Shown here piece after piece: positions 43,574 to 53,015 of a stretch of DNA of 64,000 bases; the first letter of the stretch is position 1; each line of letters begins with the position of its first letter. This stretch comes from CADEEV01 sp032127875 (GTDB taxonomy: Bacteria > Acidobacteriota > Vicinamibacteria > Fen-336): assembly GCA_032127875.1 (NCBI GenBank), contig JAQBHI010000177.1, forward strand, positions 4,385-68,384. The letters run 5' to 3'. The position numbers were made by a program, and so were the translations under genes. The notes below the pieces were generated by a model. That model saw only the letters and a list, made by a program, of their open reading frames with translations, ran no database searches and had not been told where the DNA came from.

Positions 43574-45649
43574 ATGGACGCCGCCCGCGCCGAGCGCCGC
43601 ACGCTGAAGGTCGTCTGCCCCCACGATTGCCCCGACACGTGCGTCATGACCGTGGACGTGGAGAATGGGAAGGCCGTCTCGATCGGCGGCGATCCCGAGC
43701 ACAGCTTCACGCAAGGCTTCTTGTGCGCGAAGGTGAACCACTATCTCGAGCGCGTCTACAGCCCCGATCGAATCCTCCGTCCGATGCGGCGGGTCGGCCG
43801 CAAGGGCGAAGGCCGCTTCGAGCCGATCTCCTGGGACGACGCCCTGGGCGAGATCGCGGCGCGCTTCAAGGCCATCATCACCGAGCACGGCAGCCAGGCG
43901 ATCCTGCCGTACTCGTACGCAGGCAACATGGGTCTGCTCTCGTACGGGAGCATGGACCGGCGCTTCTTCCAGGCCCTGGGCGCGAGCCTGCTCGACAGGA
44001 CGATCTGCGCCTCGGCCGGCGCGGCCGGCTACAAGGCGACCGTGGGCAGGTCGATCGGCTTCGACCCCGAGGCGATTGTCCACGCGCGCTACATCGTGGC
44101 GTGGGGAGCCAACATCGTGAGCTCCAACGTCCACCTGTGGCCCTTCATCGAAGAGGCGCGCCGGCGCGGCGCCAAGCTGATCGCCATCGACCCGTACCGT
44201 TCGCGCACCGCCGAAAAAGCCGATCAGCATCTGGCCGTCCTGCCAGGAACGGACGCGGCGCTGGCCCTCGCGATGATGCACGTAATGTTCCGCGACCGTC
44301 TCGAGGACCGAGACTACATCGAGCGCTACTGCGTCGGCGGGGAGCCGCTGCGCGAGCGCGTACGCGAGTGGACCCCCGGTCGAGCCGCAGAGATCACCGG
44401 CCTTCCGGCCGTGGCCATCGAGGCCTTCGCCCGCGAGTATGCGACCACCCAGCCGTCGGCGTTGCGCATCAACTACGGCCTCAATCGCCACGCCGGCGCC
44501 GGGATGGCCGTCCGAACCATCTCCTGCCTGCCGGCCATCAGCGGGGCCTGGCGGCACGCTGGCGGCGGCATCCTGCTTTCGACCTCGGGCACATTCCCGG
44601 TCCGCAGCCAGCTTCTCGAGGGGCAGGCGCTGGTACAGCCGGGCACCCGGACGCTCAACATGAGCGAGATCGGCCGCATCCTGAACGATACAGCCTTGAG
44701 CCCTCCCGTGAAGGCGATCTTCGTGTACAACGCGAACCCGGTCGCCGTGGCCCCCGAACAGGAGAGCGTGCGCCGCGGCTTCGGGCGCGAAGACCTGTTC
44801 GTCGTGGTTCACGACCTGTTCCGCACCGACAGCGTCGACTTCGCGGATCTCGTGCTGCCGGCGACGACGACCCTCGAGCACTACGACCTGCACAAGGCCT
44901 ACGGTCATCTGTACCTGAGCCTGAGCCGGCCTGCGATCGAACCGCTCGGGGAAGCGAAGTCCAACACCGAGCTGTTCCGCCTGCTGGCCGCTCGTCTCGG
45001 GCTCGAGCATCCCAGCCTGCGCGAGAGCGACGCCCAGATGGCCCGCGCGGCGCTAGACTGGTCGCACCCGACCCTCTCGGGGATCTCGTTCGAGAGGCTA
45101 GAGAGCGAAGGCTCCATCCGGCTGAACCTGCCGCAGGCCTACGCGCCGTTTGCCCAGGGCGGCTTCCCGACGCCCTCGGGCAAGTGCGAGCTGTATTCGG
45201 AGAGCCTCGCGCGCAAGGGCCACGACCCGCTCCCCACGTTCACGCCGCCCCGCGAGAGCGTCGGCAGCGCGCCGCAGCTCGCAAAGAAGTATCCGCTCGC
45301 GTTCATTTCTCCGCCCGCTCATCACTTCCTCAACTCGACGTTTTCCGCGCAGCCCACCTTGGTGCGTCGCGAGGGCGAGCCGTTGCTCACGATCCACCCG
45401 GAGGACGCTTCGGCCCGTGGCATCCGCGACGGCCAGAACGTGCGTACCTTCAATGACCGGGGCGCGTTCCTGGCCAGGGCTCGCGTCTCCGAGGACGCGC
45501 GACGCGGCGTGGTCGTCGGCCTGTCCGTGTGGTGGTCGAAGCTGTGCCCCGGCGGCCGCAACGCCAACGCCGTCACGAGCCAGGGCCTCACGGACCTGGG
45601 CGGAGGCGCCACCTTCTACGACGTGCTCGTCGAGGTCGCGCCGGCTTGA
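43574..45649 (+). CDS. Molybdopterin-dependent oxidoreductase (DMSO reductase family)
   Basis: 691 residues. An N-terminal [4Fe-4S] site is formed by C15, C19, C23 and C51 (CPHDCPDTC ... LCAKV), followed by the Molybdopterin domain (WDDALGEIAARFK, IVAWGANIVSSNVHLWPF, IAIDPYRSRTAEKAD) and the C-terminal dinucleotide-binding domain (LLTIHPEDASARGIRDGQNVRTFNDRGAF). No Tat signal is visible, so it is probably cytosolic. Substrate cannot be told; formate dehydrogenase and assimilatory nitrate reductase have extra domains missing here. ATG at 43574 chosen; a GTG eight codons earlier is possible. A small membrane protein overlaps its stop. Confidence 0.88.
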   Translation: MDAARAERRTLKVVCPHDCPDTCVMTVDVENGKAVSIGGDPEHSFTQGFLCAKVNHYLERVYSPDRILRPMRRVGRKGEGRFEPISWDDALGEIAARFKAIITEHGSQAILPYSYAGNMGLLSYGSMDRRFFQALGASLLDRTICASAGAAGYKATVGRSIGFDPEAIVHARYIVAWGANIVSSNVHLWPFIEEARRRGAKLIAIDPYRSRTAEKADQHLAVLPGTDAALALAMMHVMFRDRLEDRDYIERYCVGGEPLRERVREWTPGRAAEITGLPAVAIEAFAREYATTQPSALRINYGLNRHAGAGMAVRTISCLPAISGAWRHAGGGILLSTSGTFPVRSQLLEGQALVQPGTRTLNMSEIGRILNDTALSPPVKAIFVYNANPVAVAPEQESVRRGFGREDLFVVVHDLFRTDSVDFADLVLPATTTLEHYDLHKAYGHLYLSLSRPAIEPLGEAKSNTELFRLLAARLGLEHPSLRESDAQMARAALDWSHPTLSGISFERLESEGSIRLNLPQAYAPFAQGGFPTPSGKCELYSESLARKGHDPLPTFTPPRESVGSAPQLAKKYPLAFISPPAHHFLNSTFSAQPTLVRREGEPLLTIHPEDASARGIRDGQNVRTFNDRGAFLARARVSEDARRGVVVGLSVWWSKLCPGGRNANAVTSQGLTDLGGGATFYDVLVEVAPA

Positions 45650-45858
45650 GTCTGCAATCGTTCTGGATCGCCGCCGCGGTGGTGGCGCTGCTGCAACTGG
45701 CGCGCACGCGCGACGTCCGCATCGCTCCGCTCGCCGCATTGTTCGTATTCCAGGCCGTCGCGCATAGTCAAACAGATTGGTTCGCTGCCCGCCCCTGGCA
45801 CTTTGCCGCGGGCTTCGCCGGACTCGCGACGCTGGCCATGCTCAGAAAGGCAGCCTAG
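45646..45858 (+). CDS. Small two-helix membrane protein
   Basis: 70 residues from a TTG that overlaps the molybdoenzyme stop (TTGA). Two hydrophobic helices (about 6-17 with 26-38, and 50-66) and a loop VAHSQTDWFAARPWHF. No family recognised. The overlap with the upstream stop and the abutting GTG of the downstream gene support coding. It could anchor the molybdoenzyme, but nothing in the sequence proves this. Confidence 0.55.
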   Translation: MSLQSFWIAAAVVALLQLARTRDVRIAPLAALFVFQAVAHSQTDWFAARPWHFAAGFAGLATLAMLRKAA

Positions 45859-47541
45859 GTGACTCAGACTCTTCCCGCCGCCCTGCTTCTTGCCTTCACG
45901 CTTTCGTCGGCCTCCGCCTTCGCGGCTGAACCAGAGCAGGCGCCCGATCTCGAGCGCCTGAGCGCGATGACGGCTCGCTTCGTTCCGGTCGAGATCAGGG
46001 CCGACATCGCCCCTCTTCCCGACAGCGAGAAGCGGGCGCTCGCCAAGCTCGTGGAGGCTGCCAAGCTGATCGACGCGCTGTTCCTGCGGCAGGTGTCGGC
46101 CCAGAACGAGGCGCTGCTGCTCGATCTGGTCCGGGACGAAACGCCACTGGGCAAGGCCCGCCTCCACTATTTCCTGATCAACAAGGGTCCGTGGTCGCGG
46201 ATCGACCACGATGCGCCGTTTCTTCCCGGCGTCGGCCCCAAGGACGCGCAGGCGAACTTCTATCCTGCAGCGGCGACGCGCGAGGAGGTCGAGGCCTGGA
46301 TGAGCGGCCTGCCCACGAAGGAAAAGACCGCGGCCACCGGCTTCTTCACCACCATCCGGCGCTCGCCCGAGGGCGGCCTGATGGCCGTTCCGTACGATCT
46401 CGAGTACCAGGGAGAGCTCGGCCGGCTTTCGGCGCTTCTCTCCGAGGCCGCGGCTCTCACGACGCAACCCACGCTCAAGGCGTATCTCGAGAAGCGCGCC
46501 CGCGCCTTCGCAACGAACGACTACTACCACAGCGACGTGGCCTGGATGGAGTTGGACGCGTCGATCGAGCCGACGATCGGCCCCTACGAGGTGTATGAGG
46601 ACGGCTGGTTCAACTACAAGGCCGCCTTCGAGGCCTTCATCACCGTGCGCGACGATGCCGAGACGGCCAAACTCGGGAAGTTCAGCGCGGAGCTGCAGGA
46701 GCTCGAGGACCACCTGCCGATCGAGGCGAAGTACCGCAGGCCGAAGCTCGGCGGCCTCTCGCCGATCCGCGTCGTGAACGTCGTGATCTCTTCGGGCGAC
46801 GGCAACCGCGGCGTGCAGACGATCGCCTTCAATCTCCCGAACGACGAGCGCGTGGTCGCCGAGCGAGGCTCCAAGCGGACCATGCTCAAGAACTCCAACG
46901 AGGTGAAATTCCAGCACGTGCTGATCCCGATCTCGAGGGTCGCCCTGGCTCCTGCGGATCAGGCGCGCGTCTCCTTCGAAGCCTTCTTCACGCACGTCTT
47001 GATGCACGAGCTGATGCACGGCCTGGGCCCGCAGACGATCCGTGTGGCGGGGCGCGACACGACGGTGCGGCAGGAGCTGAAGGAAGTGAGTGGCCCGTTG
47101 GAGGAGGCCAAGGCCGACATCGCCGGCCTGTGGGCGCTCCAGTACCTCGCCGACAAGCACGTCGTCGACAAGAGCCTCGCCGACTCGATGTACACGACCT
47201 TCCTCGCCTCCGCGTTCCGCTCCATCCGCTTCGGCGTGAACGAGGCCCACGGCCGCGGCATCGCTCTCCAGCTCAACTACCTCCTGGATCAGGGTGGTTT
47301 CAAGCTGAGCCCCGACGGCACCTTCGCGATCGATGCTACGAGGATCCGGGCCGGGGTCGCCTCACTCACGGGCGAGATCATGACGCTCCAGGCCACGGGC
47401 GACTACGCCAAGGCGAAGGCCTGGCTCGAGCGGATGGCGGTCGTGCGTCCTTCGGTGCAAAAGCTTCTCGACCGGCTGTCAGGCGTTCCGGTGGACATCG
47501 AGCCGCGCTTTCCCACGGCCGAGGCGCTCACGGCCCGCTGA
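45859..47541 (+). CDS. Exported zinc metallopeptidase, M49 (dipeptidyl peptidase III)-like
   Basis: 560 residues with a signal peptide (1-22). The zinc site is H383-E-L-M-H387 with E415-E-A-K-A-D420 downstream, the spacing and EExxAD form of M49-like enzymes. Classical DPP III has HEXXGH; here the motif is a plain HExxH followed by GLGP. Other family-like stretches: INKGPWSRIDHDAPFL, NFYP and GSKRTMLKNSNEVKFQHVL. Likely cleaves dipeptides from oligopeptides in the periplasm. The GTG directly follows the stop of the small membrane protein. The 3' end overlaps the convergent membrane protein gene by 14 bp. Confidence 0.85.
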   Translation: MTQTLPAALLLAFTLSSASAFAAEPEQAPDLERLSAMTARFVPVEIRADIAPLPDSEKRALAKLVEAAKLIDALFLRQVSAQNEALLLDLVRDETPLGKARLHYFLINKGPWSRIDHDAPFLPGVGPKDAQANFYPAAATREEVEAWMSGLPTKEKTAATGFFTTIRRSPEGGLMAVPYDLEYQGELGRLSALLSEAAALTTQPTLKAYLEKRARAFATNDYYHSDVAWMELDASIEPTIGPYEVYEDGWFNYKAAFEAFITVRDDAETAKLGKFSAELQELEDHLPIEAKYRRPKLGGLSPIRVVNVVISSGDGNRGVQTIAFNLPNDERVVAERGSKRTMLKNSNEVKFQHVLIPISRVALAPADQARVSFEAFFTHVLMHELMHGLGPQTIRVAGRDTTVRQELKEVSGPLEEAKADIAGLWALQYLADKHVVDKSLADSMYTTFLASAFRSIRFGVNEAHGRGIALQLNYLLDQGGFKLSPDGTFAIDATRIRAGVASLTGEIMTLQATGDYAKAKAWLERMAVVRPSVQKLLDRLSGVPVDIEPRFPTAEALTAR

Positions 47542-49012
47542 GCCCTTCGGCCGGGGCCGGGGTCGCACAGTTCGATGCCCGTCTGCGGTAGAGAGCAAAG
47601 TCCGTGGTCGCGAAGCGGCCGTATGTCGCCGAACGCAACAACAACTCGACGTCCGTCGCCGCGACTCGCAAGCCTCCGAAATCCACGAGCGTGTCCGTGT
47701 CCGCGCGACGGTTGAGGATCAGGTAGCAAACCTGCGCCTCGTCGAGAAACCCGTCCAAGCGTCCTTCCCGCATCCTCCGAAAGTATTCGTAGGAGTTGAC
47801 CAGGCCGTCGCCATCGACGACCGAGCGTTCGGAAAAGAAGCCCGTGAACCCTGATCCGTCGATCTGATAGATCCGCCCCTGGGGCGGAACGTGGCGCTGG
47901 ATCCCGGCGACGAACCCGCGCGCGCCACGGACTACGTCGAGATGAGCCCGGTAGATGTGCAACTTGTACAGTGCGAGCGCCACACCCAGCATGGCCGTCG
48001 CCGCGACCACCAGCGTGCGCACGCGAGCCAGGGCGGGGCTGTGCAGCCGGCAGCGCGTCAAACCGAAGAACAGCACGAGATAGGCGGGCAGGTAGCACCA
48101 GAACGGCATCAGCTGAGAGACGAAGTGCATGGCACTGAAGGCCGTCGCACCGAGGCCCAGATACAGCAGCCGTCGGTTGCAGGCGTCGTGCCGCTCCCTG
48201 GCACACAGCAGGACCAGTGTCGCGGCCAAGCCCAGGCAGAGCAGGGCGCGCACAACGTACCCGAGGGCAATCCCCTCCGCGCCGACGAAACTCGTCCACA
48301 GCGCGGCGCCAAAGGGCGCTGCATTCGAGGCCTTGATCATCGACGAGACCGAGAAGGGCTTCCCGAAGAGCAGGTACATGAGCGTCAGTTGCGTCACTAC
48401 GCCGGCGCTGACGGACAACGACAGTTGCAGTGCGCTTCGCCGTTCGCGCTCGAAGACGAAGAGCGAGACGGCGTACACGACCAGGATCAGCGCCGCGTCG
48501 ACCCGGGCCAGCGGGATCAGCCATGCCAGCAACCAGCTTCGCCACGGGCGTTCGGCCGCTCCCGGGCCCCGCTCCGTCTGCTCGCAGGCCAGGGCGAGCA
48601 ACAGGCACGAGAGCAGCAGGGTTTCCATCAGCAGGGTGCCCAGGACGACCAGGGCGACGAAGCCTAGCCGCTCCACGGCGCGCCGGTGGTAGCGGAACGC
48701 GGCGCCGAGGGCCAGGGCCACGAAGCTGACCTCGAACGCGTACAGATGGGTCGCCTTGTCCGTGCTCCACGGAGCCAACGCCGCTGACACGAGCCCGAGC
48801 ACACCGCCCCAGAGCAGGTGGTAGCCACTCGTGGTGCTGAAGCCGTCGAAGCTCGAGTGTCCGCTCGTTCCGAGGTTGTAGGCGATCTGCGCATAGAAGT
48901 AGCCATCGTCGTAGGTGAGCCCGTACGGGAAACCATTGATGAGGTCGAAGCCGAGCGCGCAGAGCGTCAGCGCGAGAGCCACGAGCAGCGCGCCGCGGAG
49001 CACGCCGCTCAT
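47528..49012 (-). CDS. Polytopic membrane protein, GT-C-like
   Basis: 494 residues with about eleven helices to residue 360, then a soluble C-terminal part of 130 residues (YQIDGSGFTGFFSERSVVDGDGLVNSYEYFRRM). The first extracytoplasmic loop contains LTYDDGYFYAQIAYNL, the acidic pair typical of GT-C glycosyltransferases. The ATG at 49012 overlaps the stop of the upstream ArnT-like gene (ATGA), giving a two-gene operon of related enzymes. Lipid-linked sugar transfer is inferred. Confidence 0.75.
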   Translation of the reverse strand: MSGVLRGALLVALALTLCALGFDLINGFPYGLTYDDGYFYAQIAYNLGTSGHSSFDGFSTTSGYHLLWGGVLGLVSAALAPWSTDKATHLYAFEVSFVALALGAAFRYHRRAVERLGFVALVVLGTLLMETLLLSCLLLALACEQTERGPGAAERPWRSWLLAWLIPLARVDAALILVVYAVSLFVFERERRSALQLSLSVSAGVVTQLTLMYLLFGKPFSVSSMIKASNAAPFGAALWTSFVGAEGIALGYVVRALLCLGLAATLVLLCARERHDACNRRLLYLGLGATAFSAMHFVSQLMPFWCYLPAYLVLFFGLTRCRLHSPALARVRTLVVAATAMLGVALALYKLHIYRAHLDVVRGARGFVAGIQRHVPPQGRIYQIDGSGFTGFFSERSVVDGDGLVNSYEYFRRMREGRLDGFLDEAQVCYLILNRRADTDTLVDFGGLRVAATDVELLLRSATYGRFATTDFALYRRRASNCATPAPAEGLSGP

Positions 49013-50382
49013 CGTGCCAGGCGCAGCAGGACGGCATCTCCCCATTCGATCACGGTCTGAAAACGGGCCAGGACTTCGATCTCACCGCGGCGGTCTTTGT
49101 CCACTAACAGCAGCCCCGAGTTAGAGTCGGCCTGGGCCAGGGCGCCGGCCGCGTCGTACTGCGTCGCATCGAGCGGGCGCTCGGCATAGTAGAGCAGGGG
49201 ATTTGCCACCCCCCAGTAGCGGGTGCCCAGATAGGGGATCGCCTGGCCAGCGGGCGCCGCATCCCGAAGCGCGCCCGCCGCGCGCTTGAGCGGGTCGTTG
49301 CCCGGATGCGCCAGCAGGTCCGGCTTCGTCCAGAACGCGACGGCGGCCAGAGCGAGCACGCCCGGCGCCGCACGCCTCAGCCAGGGCGTGAAGCGCGGAA
49401 GCGCGTGGCTCGACCAGAGCGCGGCGACCAACGCCATGGCGGGCAGCGTCGGGAAGAGGTAACGCGGCGACTGCGCGCTCGAGAAACTGTAGAGGGCGAT
49501 GGGTGCGAGGATCCAGGCCACGAGCAGGCGTTCTGCGAGGCCTCGGGTACGCCACAGTAGCGGGATGCCCGCTAACGCCGGGAGAACGACGGGCTGGAAG
49601 GAGCCGAGCAGGGCCATTGGATACCCCGTCAGGACACGCGCCAGGCTGAAGCCGGCGCTGGTGCGCGAAGCGATCTCCCCGACATAGTGCTCGCGCAGCG
49701 CGAAAACGCCATGGACCAGATACTGGTGCAGCGGCCACGTCAGGCCGATCCCCAACCCGCCGAGGACGCCCACCAAGAGCCACGGCTGCTTCACCAGCCG
49801 TCGAGCCCCGGAGTCGAACACGCAGGCGCTCGCCAACACCAACAGGGGGAGCAAGCCCAGGACGCTTTTCGTCAGCAGCGCAGCCCCCAGTGGGATGGCG
49901 AAGAATCCCAGCAGGCGGGGTCGCCGCTCGCCCTCGGTGAGGAGCACAAATGCGACGACGACCCAGAACGTCAGAGCGACGTCCAGCATGCAGCGTCGGG
50001 CGTGGTTGCAGAAGAACGGAGCGATGGCCAGCAGCGCGGCTGCCGTGCCCGCGACTTCTTCCCCCGCGAGGCGGCGCCCAAGCCAGAACACGCCGCACAG
50101 CGTGCCCAGCGCCATCAGCGCAGAGGGCAGGCGCGCCGCGAAGTCGTTCTCGCCGAACACGGAGAAAGAGGCCGCCAGGATTGCGATCTGAAGCGGAGGG
50201 TTCTGGAACGTCGGATGAGCGTTCCATGTGACGGTGGAGAGGTCTCCGGAGCGGGCCATCTCGACCCCCTTCCTCGCATAGAAGCAGTCGTCCAGCGAGG
50301 GCAGGCTGAGCCCAGGATTCGCAGTGAAAAGCAGCGCGGCCGCGGCCAGCAGCAGCAGCCACTGGCGCCGGAGGGCTCTCAC
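49009..50382 (-). CDS. ArnT-like glycosyltransferase (GT39/GT83 type)
   Basis: 457 residues with about twelve helices. The catalytic-type acidic motif LPSLDDCFYARKGVEMARSGD is in the first loop, followed by NPPLQIAILAASFSVFGENDFAARLPSALMAL, a signature of ArnT and other PMT/GT39 enzymes that use polyprenyl-phosphate sugars. The GTG at 50382 was chosen because TATAGT ends 7 nt upstream and the first helix follows at once. Could modify lipid A or cell-surface glycans; donor and acceptor unknown. Confidence 0.85.
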   Translation of the reverse strand: MRALRRQWLLLLAAAALLFTANPGLSLPSLDDCFYARKGVEMARSGDLSTVTWNAHPTFQNPPLQIAILAASFSVFGENDFAARLPSALMALGTLCGVFWLGRRLAGEEVAGTAAALLAIAPFFCNHARRCMLDVALTFWVVVAFVLLTEGERRPRLLGFFAIPLGAALLTKSVLGLLPLLVLASACVFDSGARRLVKQPWLLVGVLGGLGIGLTWPLHQYLVHGVFALREHYVGEIASRTSAGFSLARVLTGYPMALLGSFQPVVLPALAGIPLLWRTRGLAERLLVAWILAPIALYSFSSAQSPRYLFPTLPAMALVAALWSSHALPRFTPWLRRAAPGVLALAAVAFWTKPDLLAHPGNDPLKRAAGALRDAAPAGQAIPYLGTRYWGVANPLLYYAERPLDATQYDAAGALAQADSNSGLLLVDKDRRGEIEVLARFQTVIEWGDAVLLRLAR

Positions 50383-50389
50383 GCCCGCG

Positions 50390-50395
50390 ACTATA
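50390..50395 (-). promoter_or_regulatory. -10 element of the ArnT-like operon, leaderless geometry
   Basis: TATAGT on the minus strand, 7 nt before the GTG at 50382. It overlaps the TAG stop of the upstream hydrolase gene. Confidence 0.55.
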
Positions 50396-51278
50396 GGCGA
50401 CTTCCGTCCAGGAAGCCCAGCACCGTGGCCCAGTAATCGGGGCGCAGCGGCGCGCCGGCGTGATCGACACCCGCGGCTATCCACAACTTCTTCGGCCCCG
50501 GATGCGCGTCGTAGACGCGCCGCACGACGGCCTCCGGCATGCGCGGATCGTTGCCGTCGACGATGGCGAGCAGCGGCGCCTTCACGCGGCGCGCGGCCGC
50601 AACAGCGTCCACCTCATCGGCATCGAAGCCGGCCCGCCATTCGGCGATGGCCACGGCGATCGGGATGAGCGGCACCCAGGCGGGGAGGCCGAAGCGCAGG
50701 CGCGCGTGATGCTTCACGGTGCCGCGATAGGAGTCGAAGGGCGCCTCGGCGATCACCACCCGCACGTCATCACGATCGGCGGCGGCGCGGATCACGGCGA
50801 CGGCGCCCATCGAAACGCCGCTCAGGATGAATCCCGCGCTCGCAAGGCCGCGTTCCTTCAACAGCGCCATCGCCGAGCGCACGTCTTCGCGTTCACGCCC
50901 GCCGAGCGTCGTGTAGCGGCCTTCACTTCCGCCGTGGGCGCGCAGGTCGAGCAGCAGCACGCTGTGGCCTCGCCGCCCGTAGGCGTCGCCGGCCCCCGTG
51001 AGGCTCTCGAGCGAATCGGCGAGGCCGTGAACGGCGACCACCGCCGCGCGTTCCGGACGCCCAGGCCGAAGCCACGCTCGCAGCCGAAGGCCTTCGGCGA
51101 CGGGGTGAACCTCCTCGTAGCCCCATGGTGCCGGGTCAGTGGCTTGGCGGTGGCTTTCGATCAGGATCTGCGAGAACGAGCAGGGGATCGCCAGGAAGAG
51201 CGCAAGCGAGTAGAAGGCCGCCCGCGCCAGGATCCGCCCCCGCCGGGTCTGTGGGCCCCGCCAAAGAGTCAGCGCCAT
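50391..51278 (-). CDS. Alpha/beta hydrolase, membrane-anchored
   Basis: 295 residues with an N-terminal membrane anchor (about 17-37). Catalytic triad candidates: nucleophile in GVSMGAVAV, Asp in VDGNDPRMPEAV and His in AAGVDHAGAP. Oxyanion region VAVHGLADS. It resembles the YqkD/S9-like family of exported serine hydrolases. Substrate unknown. ATG at 51278; only 21 bp separate it from the divergent GntR gene, so the two share a promoter region and possible regulation. Confidence 0.85.
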   Translation of the reverse strand: MALTLWRGPQTRRGRILARAAFYSLALFLAIPCSFSQILIESHRQATDPAPWGYEEVHPVAEGLRLRAWLRPGRPERAAVVAVHGLADSLESLTGAGDAYGRRGHSVLLLDLRAHGGSEGRYTTLGGREREDVRSAMALLKERGLASAGFILSGVSMGAVAVIRAAADRDDVRVVIAEAPFDSYRGTVKHHARLRFGLPAWVPLIPIAVAIAEWRAGFDADEVDAVAAARRVKAPLLAIVDGNDPRMPEAVVRRVYDAHPGPKKLWIAAGVDHAGAPLRPDYWATVLGFLDGSRL

Positions 51279-51282
51279 GGCT

Positions 51283-51289
51283 CATAATG
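51283..51289. promoter_or_regulatory. Overlapping divergent -10 elements in a 21-bp gap
   Basis: CATAATG reads CATAAT on the plus strand (11 nt before the GntR ATG at 51300) and CATTAT on the minus strand (5 nt before the hydrolase ATG at 51278). Both messages would be leaderless or nearly so, and polymerase could not occupy both sides at once. Confidence 0.45.
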
Positions 51290-51299
51290 TGCCCAAACC

Positions 51300-52229
51300 A
51301 TGGACATCGTGCTGAGTCGCCGCGGCGGTGGGCCGCTGCGCGATCAGCTCAAGGCTCAGATCGAGCTCAAGATCCTGGGCGGTGAGATCCAGGCCGGGGA
51401 GCGCCTGCCCAGCGTGCGCGCGCTCGCTCGCCGGCTGAAGGTTCATCCCAACACCGTCTCGGCGGCCTACCAATCTCTCGAGGAAGCCGGCCATCTGCAG
51501 CTGCGCTCGGGCTCGGGCGTCTTCGTGCGGCCTAGCGGCCCGCGTTTGCCGCAAGAAGCGCGAGATCTTGATGAGATGATGCGGCTCGCCCTGATGATGG
51601 CGCTCCGAAAGGGCTACTCCGGGGCCCAGGTGCGTGGCGCCGTCCAGCGCTGGCTTGCGGCGGCGCCGCCCGATCGGATCGTGGTCGTGGATCCCTCCCG
51701 CGAGATGGCCGACTTGATGGTCCGGGAGATCGGCGAATCCCTCAAGCGCCCCGCGTCCTCCGCGGCGATCGATGATCTCGAGCGTCATCCCGGCCTGGTC
51801 TCGGGAGCGCTGGCGGCGGCCTTGCCGTACCACGTGGAGACCGTGCGGCGCCTGGTACCCGGCGCCGCGATCTTCCGGCTCACGCTCGAGGTGTCTCCCG
51901 AAGACCGGGCCGCGGTGATAGCCCTGCCATCGGGGGCGATCGTGCTGGTGGTGTCCCACTCGCCGACGGTTCTGCCGTTCGCCTCGGTGCTGATCCGCAG
52001 CCTGCGCGGCGACGACGTGCTCGTCGAGGCCCGGCCGCTCGCGGCGCGAGCCGAGTGGCAGCGCCTGCTGCGTGCCGCGGACGCCGTCTTCGCCGACGTG
52101 CTCGCCTATCCGGAGGTCCGGCGCGGGCAGCCAAGGCGCGTACGCGAGGTGCGCTTCATTCCGAAGCCTGTTCTCGCCAGAATGGCGGACGCGATGACGG
52201 TAGTGGTAGCAAGGAGCAGCGTCGAATGA
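51300..52229 (+). CDS. GntR-family transcriptional regulator
   Basis: 309 residues. N-terminal winged helix of GntR type (about 8-76: PLRDQLKAQIELKILGGEIQAGERLPSVRALARRLKVHPNTVSAAYQSLEEAGHLQLRSGSGVFV, in YtrA/MocR-like style). The C-terminal 210 residues resemble a periplasmic-binding-like or UTRA-like effector domain (IVVVDPSREMADLMVREIG, VVSHSPTVLPFASVLIRSL), not an aminotransferase. Ligand unknown. Divergent from the alpha/beta hydrolase gene, which is the obvious candidate target along with its own promoter. Confidence 0.88.
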   Translation: MDIVLSRRGGGPLRDQLKAQIELKILGGEIQAGERLPSVRALARRLKVHPNTVSAAYQSLEEAGHLQLRSGSGVFVRPSGPRLPQEARDLDEMMRLALMMALRKGYSGAQVRGAVQRWLAAAPPDRIVVVDPSREMADLMVREIGESLKRPASSAAIDDLERHPGLVSGALAAALPYHVETVRRLVPGAAIFRLTLEVSPEDRAAVIALPSGAIVLVVSHSPTVLPFASVLIRSLRGDDVLVEARPLAARAEWQRLLRAADAVFADVLAYPEVRRGQPRRVREVRFIPKPVLARMADAMTVVVARSSVE

Positions 52230-52232
52230 ATT

Positions 52233-52787
52233 TCAGGAGCGTCGGGGAGGGCGGTCATCATCGCCGGCGCGCCGCACCGAGGTTGCGAGCGCGAACAACT
52301 TGATCTCCGCAGCGCCCTCGGACAAGCGAGCCATGCGCTCGAAGGAAAAGCCCAGCTTCACCAGAAGACCGATCGAGGCGGGGTTGTCCGGGGAGGTGAT
52401 TGCGACGATACGCTTCAGGCCAAGGCCGTCTCGCGCCTGGGCCAGCACCGCCGAAGCGGACTCGAAGGCATAGCCTCTCGACCAGAAGCGCTTCAGGAAG
52501 GCGAAGCCGAGGTCCGCGTCCGGAAGGGACTCCCTCTTCAGCAGGCCGCAGATCCCGATCGGCTCGCGTATCTGCTTCAATGTCACGCGATACAGCCCAA
52601 AACCAAAGCGCTCGTAACTGGCCACCGGCCCCGCCAGGATGTACCGGTCCGCATCCGCCCGGGTCCTCACCCCTTTGTCTCCGATATTCAGGACGAAGGG
52701 CGGCTCGTTCAACAGCTCGAGGACGAAGGCGCTGTCATCGACGCTGAGCCTTTCGAGCGACAGCCGCTTGGTTTCGAGCACGAGCAT
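52233..52787 (-). CDS. GNAT acetyltransferase (RimJ/RimL type)
   Basis: 184 residues. Typical opening LVLETKRLSLERLSVDDSAFVLELLNEP, then GICGLLKRESLPDADLGFAFLKRFWSRGYAFES with the acetyl-CoA loop and a C-terminal SPDNPASIGLLVKLGF. Acetylates an unknown amine. TAGGAT overlaps the ATG at 52787, so a GTG at 52781 (third codon) may be the true leaderless start. Convergent with the GntR gene, 3 bp apart. The 228-bp gap on its other side holds only the BNR gene leader and a TACACT at about 52981-52986. Confidence 0.88.
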   Translation of the reverse strand: MLVLETKRLSLERLSVDDSAFVLELLNEPPFVLNIGDKGVRTRADADRYILAGPVASYERFGFGLYRVTLKQIREPIGICGLLKRESLPDADLGFAFLKRFWSRGYAFESASAVLAQARDGLGLKRIVAITSPDNPASIGLLVKLGFSFERMARLSEGAAEIKLFALATSVRRAGDDDRPPRRS

Positions 52788-53015
52788 CCTATGCCGATCT
52801 GCGGCCCACGAAGATCCGCTTCACAGCTCCACCTTCAGCTTCTACCAGGCGGGCGAGGCTCACCTCGAACGGCAGCCCAGAGGCGGCCGACGGTAGAAGA
52901 GAGCATGGCTTTGCGGCGAGGCTAATCCGCGGGACCACGGCCGGTCAAACGAGTCGAGAGCGGAGGGCCGACTTTCGGTTGTACACTCGGCCTTCCCAGC
53001 AAGCTCGGAGGATCC

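Noticed and set aside
40657..43710. A minus-strand open frame of more than 1000 codons
   Set aside because: It lies antisense to the amidohydrolase, metallo-hydrolase and thioesterase genes, all with clear family motifs; long antisense frames are expected at this GC content.
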